NCBI GenBank assembly: GCA_025934545.1
Contig: JAICXV010000177.1
Location: 1 to 5,856, forward strand
Origin: Verrucomicrobiia bacterium
GTDB taxonomy: Bacteria > Verrucomicrobiota > Verrucomicrobiia > Limisphaerales > Palsa-1400
Reading direction: 5' to 3'
DNA: 5,856 nt
The translations under genes were made by a program, and so were the position numbers. Under the pieces are notes generated by a model that did not search any database, was not told the DNA's origin, and saw nothing but the letters and a program-made list of their open reading frames with translations. Shown here in pieces: positions 1-5,856 of the stretch (position 1 is the stretch's first letter; each line of letters opens with the position of its first letter).

Positions 1-43
1 GCCGCACTCCATACGCTTCGCGAGTTATTAGACCGAAGACCAT
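1..43 (-). CDS. Possible 5' end of a downstream gene, cut by the window edge
   Basis: An ATG at 43..41 lies three nucleotides after the TAA stop of the pyruvyl transferase gene and opens a frame reading MVFGLITREAYGVR up to the edge with no stop. The spacing is the same as at the junction just upstream (stop codon, three nucleotides, start codon), which favours a tightly packed next gene in the same operon. There is no obvious Shine-Dalgarno sequence before it. Fourteen residues are too few to name a product, and an open frame of this length can occur by chance. Confidence 0.35.
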   Translation of the reverse strand, partial: MVFGLITREAYGVR

Positions 44-46
44 TCG

Positions 47-1333
47 TTAGCCGAGGATTTGCGTAAACGTTTGGCGCAATTGGGCGCGGGCGGATTCGAT
101 ACGCGGAGGAAGTGATGCGGCGAACTGGTTGCGTTGTTTAAAAATTTCCAAAGTGCGACGCAAGGCTTCGTCGTTCGTCGCGGTGCGCGCGTCGACAACA
201 TATTCGCCGATGCCGACGGAATCGAATACGCCGGCGAATTTTTTACTGTAAGCGACCGCGACGGTCGGGATGCATTGGGAAACAGCGGCGATACAGGCGT
301 GCATGCGGGTGCCGATGAAAAAATCGGTCAGACCGATGACGCCTTTTATTTCGTTTTGGTTGAGCGGCTGCGAAACGATGTGGACGCGCGATTTGAGTTC
401 CGGCGGAAGCGAATTCATCAGTTCACGCGAGGCAGCAGGATCGCTTTCAGGACTGTGATCCGGCGCAAAGGTGTGGGGAACGAGAAGAACGCGATTATTT
501 TTGTCAGCGAGAAGCGCGCGCAAGAGGTCATTGACGTACGCGCGGTAATCGAGTTTCAAGCCGAACATATTGGCGCGCGTGTAACCGCCGTTATAGACAA
601 GGCCGTTGACGTTCAATCCAATCAGGCAAGCTGGTTTCTCGCTTGGCAATGGCGGTTCAATCGGTGGCGCGGCGGGACAGATGGATTCGAGGACGAACGC
701 AACGTCGGGACAGAATTGAGCAGTGCGGTGGCCGTTCGTTAGCTGCTCGATCAGTTTAATGCTTTCGCGATCCCGCGAAAGAATGGTCGAGGAGCGTTTC
801 AAGACGTAACGCGCGAGACGTCGGGCCACGCCGCTTTTAAACGGTCCGTAGGTTTGTGGCAGTTGTGTAGCCTTCCCGCGCACCCACATCACGGTCAGCA
901 GCGGAATGGTTCCTTCGATGAAACGGCGCAGGCCGTAGATGTCGCTGAAACTGTCGCCACCACGAATTTCCGCGGCGAAATCGGCCTCAGCAGCGGCCTT
1001 CAGCCACGGCGTTGCATTTAGAATTTTTCGTCGCAACCCGGCGATAGGCAAGAAACGGTAGAGCAAAGCCATCGTGGTGATCCAAAGCAAGTGTTCGTGA
1101 TGACACGCTTTGGGCGACATCCGATAATTGACGATCTGCAATTGCCGAGGCGTGCCGTTAACCAATAATTCAACCGCTTCCGATGAACGGCTGCCGACCA
1201 TGAGTGAGATCTGTGCGTTCGGCTTCGTTTCGGTGATGAGCTTCACCGTCGACGCGCATAATGCGGACACGCCACGATTTCCGGTCGAGAGCGATGCGCC
1301 TAGCAAACAAACTTTGTATGGATTGGATTGCAC
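47..1333 (-). CDS. Polysaccharide pyruvyl transferase family protein
   Basis: The 428-residue product belongs to the polysaccharide pyruvyl transferase family (PS_pyruv_trans, WcaK/CsaB-like). These enzymes usually transfer pyruvate from phosphoenolpyruvate to a sugar as a ketal on exopolysaccharide, capsule or cell-wall glycan, in the cytoplasm or at the inner membrane face. Visible family features are a Gly-rich N-terminal strand-loop LLGASLSTGNRGVSAL (residues 10-25), RGGDSFSDIYG (124-134), LPQTYGPF (158-165), SRDRES (186-191), PDVAF (209-213), GLNVNGL (239-245), LVPH (284-287), GTRMHA with its Arg/His pair (341-346), and AYSKKFAGVF (360-369). Residues 83-99 are hydrophobic and may touch the membrane. 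The start is GTG at 1333: an in-frame TAG lies six nucleotides upstream, and the next in-frame ATG (residue 45) would delete the N-terminal motif. No Shine-Dalgarno sequence is visible. The gene follows the beta-helix gene by three nucleotides, so translational coupling is likely. The acceptor sugar cannot be told, and some family members have other roles. Confidence 0.93.
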   Translation of the reverse strand: MQSNPYKVCLLGASLSTGNRGVSALCASTVKLITETKPNAQISLMVGSRSSEAVELLVNGTPRQLQIVNYRMSPKACHHEHLLWITTMALLYRFLPIAGLRRKILNATPWLKAAAEADFAAEIRGGDSFSDIYGLRRFIEGTIPLLTVMWVRGKATQLPQTYGPFKSGVARRLARYVLKRSSTILSRDRESIKLIEQLTNGHRTAQFCPDVAFVLESICPAAPPIEPPLPSEKPACLIGLNVNGLVYNGGYTRANMFGLKLDYRAYVNDLLRALLADKNNRVLLVPHTFAPDHSPESDPAASRELMNSLPPELKSRVHIVSQPLNQNEIKGVIGLTDFFIGTRMHACIAAVSQCIPTVAVAYSKKFAGVFDSVGIGEYVVDARTATNDEALRRTLEIFKQRNQFAASLPPRIESARAQLRQTFTQILG

Positions 1334-1336
1334 GAA

Positions 1337-3826
1337 CTAAGGCGAAGTCAGACGCAAACGGAAGAAGTTTTGTCCGGGAATAGAATTTGTATCAGAGATG
1401 CTTTGTTCTATTCCGTCGCCGAAAGCCATGTCGAAAGTTTGCCATTGGCCATTCGCCAGATCGCCGTTGCGTTCGAGAATGTAGGTAATGCCGACTTGTG
1501 TCGGAAAAGAAAAGTTCAACACGCCATTATCCCAATGAGCACTCAACGCGGGTGGCAATGTTGCGACGGCGTAGGCGCCGGGTGGATCCGAATCGGTGCG
1601 TAGCGCACCTTCGATATCGAACGGCAGCATACTTATCGTCTTCACACCGAAACGAACGAGTGAAGCTGCGGTCAGGTGATAATCGCCGTCTCCAACACCG
1701 GTCGTTTCATTAAAGGACTGGTCATCTACAAACGCCGGAAAGAAAAATGCGTTCGAAATGCCAGCGCGCGGTTGCACAAGAGAGGTGAAGGGAGGTTGAT
1801 AGGAATTGAGGCCGGCGAATTCTTTAAGGAAATTCCCCGGAGCGCCAGGACTGTATTCGAGCCATGCATCGCCTTGGATGCCGGTACCGTAAAGCACCGG
1901 CCAATTGCCGATGCGATTTCCGTCCAGACTATTGCCGCCGAAGGTGTCACTTTTGCGATTGCCGTCGCCGATGACATTATTTGCTTCACGCCACAGGACT
2001 GTTTCATGCGGTGCAGAGCCAAGGTCATCATAGGCACTGTTGTATTTGCCGCCAATGATGGTGTTGTTGAAGATCATGATATTCGTCGCGTCACAAGAAC
2101 TGCTATCGCCATGGATAGTAATCAAAGCGTCGCCCTTATTGGTGTTAACGCTTTCAATTAGGTTTTGGCAAAAAACTGCGCCATCGAGACAATTAGTGTC
2201 GTTGTAGAATGACAGGAACGTGGACGAATCGTAATCGGACCGGAGCAATTTGTTGTAGGCAACAATGAGTTGTTGAGTTGGACGAGGCAAACCCGACAAC
2301 GACGTCCCAAGAAACGTGGCGACGCGGTTCGTCGCATCGCGCAAATTGCCGATGAAACAATAGGAGTGGCTGCCGGGGCATTCGCCGAGAATTGAGGTGC
2401 CGCGCACCATAGCCCATACGATATTTTGCGAGCCTTGATGGAGAAAGCCCTGGTCGAAATTGCTGACGACGCAGCGTGTCGCCCAGTGAAAGCCCGCGCC
2501 GTCGACGAGGTCGCGGGATGAATTGGTGACATCAAAGGTGCAGGCGTTGAACCAAAGGTTGGATACCCCGGAAAAGGTAAACGCATTGTTGGCGTTGATC
2601 GTTAAGCCGGCAATTTTGATGAGTCCGTTGATGTTGCCGGATCCACTTTTGCTCGAGATGGCGGCCAATTCACCGGGAAAGTTCGTCACGGTCAACCACG
2701 TCTTGCCGCGTTGGTTCGACGGCGAACCGTTGACCCCGGTCCATGCATTGCTACCGCGCAAATAGATGATCCCGCCCCCAACATCGGCGTGATGATAAAT
2801 CAGCGCATTCGTATTTTCGATAGCGCGAGCCGCTTGCGAGATGCTCGCGAACGCGGCCGGCGGTGACAAAGGATCGAGATTGGTTGTTAGCGCGGCACCG
2901 GCGGCACTGCCATTATCCGCATCAACAACCGCGCAAACAGTTCCGTAAGCATTAGTCTGGTCTGCGAGATAATAGAGAGGCGCATAAAACGGGTCGCTCG
3001 CCGTCCAGACCCCGTCACTGGTGTCTAAAACACTTTGGTCATCGCCAATCCATGGGAACGCCCGGAAATTGTTTGTAATAATGTCGCCTTGAGTGAACGT
3101 GGAAGCGTCCATCGTCGCAATGAATTCGCAAATCGGAACGGCGTCGCCCATGGCCGTGTCAACGGACATCCGCGAAACGGTATTTGTCACGGAATGGCCG
3201 TGCGCATCCGTCGCCCAAAATTGCACTGCGGCGACAGGCGATCCGTTTTGACCAAAGCGATTGAAGGCAACGCAACGTAGCGTGTACGTATCGCCGGTGA
3301 TACGGTCGTAATTTGGCCATGTCCATTTGCCGATAGTCTTCGGAAAAGCGATTGTCGAATTATTCGTTACCGCCACATCAGCATTCGGATTGTTTGTGGC
3401 ATACCAATCGGAGGCGATGGTCACGTTTTCGATCGTGTCATTCTCGAAAACGTAATCACTCAAGGCGCATCGGATGACCGTGTCGGTTCCATTGATGGTG
3501 ATGTCGTTGATATAATTAGTTATCGATTGGCCGTTGATGCCGTAGGGGAAGCGCAATTGCTTCGTTGCATAAATGCTTCGCGTGCGAAAAACCGGACTGC
3601 CATTAGTTTCGAAACCGGGAGAGTTGATGACGAGCTGCACCTTGCCAGCGCCCGAGTTGTTTGTTCCCCAACCGAAGTTGAAAGAGGCGTTGGTCGGCGC
3701 CGATTCAACGCAAATTTGCGCGACCCAGCCGTTGGTTTCTACCGCGGCCCATTTCACATCGCCGGGCAGAGCGAGGGCATGGCTGTAGCCCAGCAGAAGA
3801 GCTGCGAAAACTGCAAAGAATCTCAT
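1337..3826 (-). CDS. Secreted right-handed beta-helix protein (downstream copy of a tandem pair)
   Basis: The product is an 829-residue exported protein, probably periplasmic, surface-bound or released. In order it shows a Sec signal peptide (1-19, ending ALA); an Asn/Thr-rich beta-sandwich-like region (about 20-250) of unknown family; the block PWIGDDQSVLDTSDG (258-272); SPPAAFASI (321-329) leading into GGIIYLRG (351-358), a typical entry to a pectate-lyase-like beta-helix; and rungs from about 400 to 600 (ACTF, RCVV, QNLIES, FNNTIIGG). GDYHL (714-718) and PFDIEGALR...DPPGAYA (735-753) follow, then a C-terminal module (about 757-829) ending FFRLRLTSP. The start at 3826 is chosen because it gives a clean signal peptide. 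The same frame stays open to 4153, but that would overlap the upstream gene by 290 nt and bury the signal peptide. No Shine-Dalgarno sequence is visible. Beta-helix proteins are often polysaccharide lyases, hydrolases or glycan-binding proteins. I see no catalytic signature, so the function is unassigned. The stop is TAG, with the pyruvyl transferase start three nucleotides on. Confidence 0.93.
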   Translation of the reverse strand: MRFFAVFAALLLGYSHALALPGDVKWAAVETNGWVAQICVESAPTNASFNFGWGTNNSGAGKVQLVINSPGFETNGSPVFRTRSIYATKQLRFPYGINGQSITNYINDITINGTDTVIRCALSDYVFENDTIENVTIASDWYATNNPNADVAVTNNSTIAFPKTIGKWTWPNYDRITGDTYTLRCVAFNRFGQNGSPVAAVQFWATDAHGHSVTNTVSRMSVDTAMGDAVPICEFIATMDASTFTQGDIITNNFRAFPWIGDDQSVLDTSDGVWTASDPFYAPLYYLADQTNAYGTVCAVVDADNGSAAGAALTTNLDPLSPPAAFASISQAARAIENTNALIYHHADVGGGIIYLRGSNAWTGVNGSPSNQRGKTWLTVTNFPGELAAISSKSGSGNINGLIKIAGLTINANNAFTFSGVSNLWFNACTFDVTNSSRDLVDGAGFHWATRCVVSNFDQGFLHQGSQNIVWAMVRGTSILGECPGSHSYCFIGNLRDATNRVATFLGTSLSGLPRPTQQLIVAYNKLLRSDYDSSTFLSFYNDTNCLDGAVFCQNLIESVNTNKGDALITIHGDSSSCDATNIMIFNNTIIGGKYNSAYDDLGSAPHETVLWREANNVIGDGNRKSDTFGGNSLDGNRIGNWPVLYGTGIQGDAWLEYSPGAPGNFLKEFAGLNSYQPPFTSLVQPRAGISNAFFFPAFVDDQSFNETTGVGDGDYHLTAASLVRFGVKTISMLPFDIEGALRTDSDPPGAYAVATLPPALSAHWDNGVLNFSFPTQVGITYILERNGDLANGQWQTFDMAFGDGIEQSISDTNSIPGQNFFRLRLTSP
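3770..3826 (-). other. Sec signal peptide of the downstream beta-helix protein
   Basis: The first 19 residues have a short positive start (MR), a hydrophobic core (FFAVFAALLLG) and a small-residue cleavage motif ALA at 17-19, after which the mature protein would begin LPGDVKW. This fits signal peptidase I processing. There is no Cys just after the core, so it is not a lipoprotein signal, and there is no twin arginine. It also fixes the start codon of the gene. Confidence 0.82.
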
Positions 3827-3832
3827 GGACGG

Positions 3833-3850
3833 GGCGCATAGCCATGCACC
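3833..3850 (-). promoter_or_regulatory. Intergenic hairpin just before the start codon of the second beta-helix gene
   Basis: In the 37-nt gap between the two beta-helix genes, the minus-strand transcript reads GGUGCAU-GGCU-AUGCGCC. It can fold into a 7-bp stem with one U-G wobble and a 4-nt loop. The base of the stem is six nucleotides from the ATG at 3826, where a Shine-Dalgarno sequence would normally lie, and none is seen. The T-run lies 5' of the stem rather than 3', so it is not a Rho-independent terminator. It could tune translation initiation or protect a processed mRNA end, or be chance. Only the complementarity is observed. Confidence 0.3.
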
Positions 3851-3863
3851 GAAAAACCAATTG

Positions 3864-5856
3864 TTACGGCGAACTGATGCGAATCCGGTAGAACCGATTT
3901 GAATCAAATGGCGAAGGGTCGGCCAGCGTTTGAGTAGATCCATTGCCGCCGATGTTTGCGACGGATTGCCAGAGCGAACTGGTGACATCCGCAACGTATT
4001 CGAGATAATAAGTCGATCCGGTTTGGCTTTGGAACGCGACGCTGAAATTGTTGGAAGCGAACATCGGACCTTGAATCGAACACGCCTTGGCCGAAGGCAA
4101 AGCAAAAACGCCGGGAGGATCATTGGCTCCGCGCGGGTTACCGTCGAGGTCATACGGCAGAACCCATTGGGTCTTCAATTGCCAGAGGGGAGAGCTGCTC
4201 CGAAGATGGTAATCGCCATTGCCAGGCGCGACGCCGTTGGTTTGCAAGGTGCCGCACTCGCGGTCGACAAAATTGAAACACGTGGCCCAGACGGATGTCG
4301 GTCCCGTGCCGGCCATGTTCTTGTTGCTGTAACAATTCAAGCCCATGAAACTCCAGTGCCACCCGCCATCCATATTCGCCGGATCAAGATCGGTATTGGC
4401 CTGGGAACCAACGCCGAACATAACAGCCCAATTGCCGGTGCGCGCGCCGTTCGGTGTGTAATCCAAATCGTCTTTGGAATTGAGATTGTCAAAAATATTA
4501 TTGAGGAGCGTGGCATTGCCGCGCTGGGCGTTGACTGCTGGTGTGCCGGCATTTTCGAGCCAATTCGCACGCTGGCCGACAATCGTGTTGTTCCAACAAA
4601 AAACATTATCGCTATTGTTGGTATCAGCAAAATTGGCCGACGAATCACCGACGGAAAGTGTGCGCACCGCGTTTTGGCTTTCGCTGACTTGTTCGATGAT
4701 GTTTTGAACGAGGGCAGCGCCGTTGGTGATGCGCATGAAGCCACCAATTTTGGAAATTTTACCAATATCACCACCCGCGAATCCGTTTTCGCACATCAAT
4801 TTGTTGAAAGCGATGATTGGATAAGACGGTGCTTCGTGACTCGTCAGGCTGGTCCAATCCATTTTGGCGGTGCTGTTCGTACCGCTAGAGCGGGTGTTAC
4901 CGAGCACTGTGGACGCAAACCAATCGTGGGCCAAACCGGAAAGGTCGTTGCCGCGAATGAGGCGGATATTTGAGTTACGACTACCGGCCGGCAGCAGGCC
5001 TTGCGGCACATCCTGAATCGTGCATTGCGTGACATACCAATTTGTGACGCTGTCGATCATTGTCGGCAAAGTCGAATTACTGGAGAAAAAGCAATGGTCG
5101 AGCCACAAGAAATCGGTTTGCCCGATGAGAGCGGTGGTGTTGGTGCAGAGAAACGTGCAGTTGGATATGTGCGTCAACGGCGAGAGCGTGTTCGCGACGG
5201 AATTAAACGCATTCGTGATCTGCACCTGAGCGCGAGTGATCCCGGGAAACGGCGTTACGGTCAGCCATGTTTTGGGGTAATTGAGCGAAGCGATGGAAGG
5301 TGATCCGTATAAATAATTACCGGCTTGCAGATAAACTATCCCCGCGCCGTTATCGCGCATGGCGTTTCCGTAAAGTGCCTCGTTCGTATCGGCAATCGCG
5401 ACCGCCGCCGCGCCGATGGTTGCAAATGCGGGGGGCGGACTGCCGGGTGCGAATAAAGATGCGGACACGACTTTGCCGGCACTGTCCAATCCAGTTGGCG
5501 CAACGACGGCGATCTGCACGGGATAATTATTTAGCCTGTCCAAAAAATGCGGTTGCGGCGCGGCTTGCATCGAGGGAAACGCGTTGCGTCCATCAGATGT
5601 GTCGAGAACCGAATTGGTGTCGCCGATCCACGGGTAAGCGGCAAAATGAACAGTGAGACGATTGGACTGAGCGAGCCCGGAACAATCAATGTTGCCAACA
5701 TATTCAATCACCGGCAACGCGTCGCCGCGAGTGCGGTCAATGGTGGGAGTCAAAACGGTATTGGTTAGACTTGGCGTGCCGGATTCATCGGTTGCCCAAA
5801 ATTGTACACAGCGCACGGGCCGGCCGGACTGGGCACCGTGACCAAATGCGACGCAC
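3864..5856 (-). CDS. Secreted right-handed beta-helix protein, 5' end beyond the window (upstream copy of the tandem pair)
   Basis: At least 663 residues are encoded and the frame is open to the right edge. A GTG at 5816 could be taken as a start, but the 13 codons before it (CVAFGHGAQSGRP) align with CVAFNRFGQNGSP in the neighbouring paralogue, so the true start lies further right. By that alignment about 184 N-terminal residues, including the expected signal peptide, are missing. Numbering from 5855, the blocks are VQFWATD (17-23), PWIGDTNSVLDTSDG (75-89), SPPPAFATI (139-147), AGIVYLQAG (171-179), PKTWLTV (194-200), and beta-helix rungs from about 230 to 460 (NCTF, HCFF, QCTI, QNIIEQ, WNNTIVG, NNIFDN). 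GDYHL (547-551) and PYDLDGNPRG...DPPGVFA (567-585) precede a C-terminal module ending RFYRIRISSP. The expected location is extracytoplasmic. Substrate and activity are unknown, and no lyase or hydrolase signature was recognised. The stop is TAA at 3866..3864. Confidence 0.93.
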   Translation of the reverse strand, partial: CVAFGHGAQSGRPVRCVQFWATDESGTPSLTNTVLTPTIDRTRGDALPVIEYVGNIDCSGLAQSNRLTVHFAAYPWIGDTNSVLDTSDGRNAFPSMQAAPQPHFLDRLNNYPVQIAVVAPTGLDSAGKVVSASLFAPGSPPPAFATIGAAAVAIADTNEALYGNAMRDNGAGIVYLQAGNYLYGSPSIASLNYPKTWLTVTPFPGITRAQVQITNAFNSVANTLSPLTHISNCTFLCTNTTALIGQTDFLWLDHCFFSSNSTLPTMIDSVTNWYVTQCTIQDVPQGLLPAGSRNSNIRLIRGNDLSGLAHDWFASTVLGNTRSSGTNSTAKMDWTSLTSHEAPSYPIIAFNKLMCENGFAGGDIGKISKIGGFMRITNGAALVQNIIEQVSESQNAVRTLSVGDSSANFADTNNSDNVFCWNNTIVGQRANWLENAGTPAVNAQRGNATLLNNIFDNLNSKDDLDYTPNGARTGNWAVMFGVGSQANTDLDPANMDGGWHWSFMGLNCYSNKNMAGTGPTSVWATCFNFVDRECGTLQTNGVAPGNGDYHLRSSSPLWQLKTQWVLPYDLDGNPRGANDPPGVFALPSAKACSIQGPMFASNNFSVAFQSQTGSTYYLEYVADVTSSLWQSVANIGGNGSTQTLADPSPFDSNRFYRIRISSP

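Larger units (their letters stand above)
1340..5855 (-). repeat. Tandem pair of diverged paralogous genes
   Basis: The segments 3867..5855 and 1340..3274 encode proteins that are collinear over about 650 residues. Matched blocks occur in the same order: CVAF...VQFWATD, PWIGDxxSVLDTSDG, SPPxAFAxI, GIxYLxxG, KTWLTVTxFPG, QNxIExV, NNTIxG, R[IT]GNWxVxxGxGxQ, GLNxY, GxGDYHL, LP[FY]D[IL][DE]G, DPPGxxA and the C-terminal F[FY]RxRxxSP. Between blocks the residues and loop lengths differ, so this is an old duplication or two recruited family members and not a recent DNA repeat. I noticed no long nucleotide identity between the copies. Confidence 0.85.

Noticed and set aside
134..742. Plus-strand open frame of 202 codons opposite the pyruvyl transferase gene
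   Set aside because: The minus-strand frame carries the conserved family motifs throughout, and the plus-strand product has low-complexity Arg/Asp/Val-rich content with no recognised domain.
2158..2586. Minus-strand frame of 142 codons inside the downstream beta-helix gene
   Set aside because: It is in another frame within a coding region whose beta-helix rungs are continuous and matched by the paralogue. I see no frameshift.
3827..4153. Longer start for the downstream beta-helix gene at 4153
   Set aside because: It would overlap the upstream gene by 290 nt and place the signal peptide at residue 110. The added residues are an out-of-frame shadow of the upstream gene.
3930..4973. Long plus-strand open frame (347 codons) opposite the upstream beta-helix gene
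   Set aside because: It lies wholly antisense to a protein supported by paralogue alignment, its translation has no recognisable motif or signal, and its residue makeup looks like a codon-bias shadow.
5814..5816. GTG as the true start of the upstream beta-helix gene
   Set aside because: The frame continues to the window edge and the preceding codons align with the paralogue's CVAF block. The GTG is an internal Val codon, and a start there would leave no signal peptide.
1..5856. tRNA or rRNA genes, CRISPR repeats, insertion sequence ends, Rho-independent terminators
   Set aside because: Read by eye on both strands, nothing had the needed structure: no regularly spaced direct repeats, no transposase frame, and no stem followed by a T-run. 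Almost every base is inside a supported gene.

Overview
The window looks like part of a Verrucomicrobiota genome (Pedosphaera/Limisphaerales-like). This is inferred from protein style: large secreted Asn/Thr/Ser-rich right-handed beta-helix proteins with a 'DPPGxxA' linker and a short C-terminal module ending flush in 'F[FY]RxRxxSP'. There is no 16S rRNA or other marker gene to confirm it.

All credible genes are on the minus strand and transcription runs right to left. At the right edge is a large beta-helix protein gene (3864..5856) whose 5' end lies outside the window. After a 37-nt gap comes a second, complete gene of the same architecture (1337..3826, 829 aa, with a Sec signal peptide). 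Three nucleotides after its stop codon begins a polysaccharide pyruvyl transferase family gene (47..1333, 428 aa). Three nucleotides after that stop codon an ATG opens a short frame (1..43) that runs off the left edge and may be the next gene. Coding density is close to 100 percent. No RNA gene, mobile element, CRISPR array or Rho-independent terminator was seen. No promoter could be recognised, so if this is an operon its promoter should lie beyond the right edge.

The layout suggests a co-transcribed surface-polysaccharide or envelope locus. The cytoplasmic pyruvyl transferase would add pyruvate ketals to a glycan. The two exported beta-helix proteins could bind, process or display that glycan, but this link rests only on gene adjacency and the usual roles of these folds. 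The beta-helix proteins have no catalytic signature that I can identify.

The most interesting points are the tandem pair of diverged paralogues, with nearly invariant blocks such as PWIGDxxSVLDTSDG; the cysteine-stacked beta-helix rungs of 21-24 residues in both; the shared C-terminal module; and a small hairpin directly in front of the second paralogue's start codon, which has no visible Shine-Dalgarno sequence.
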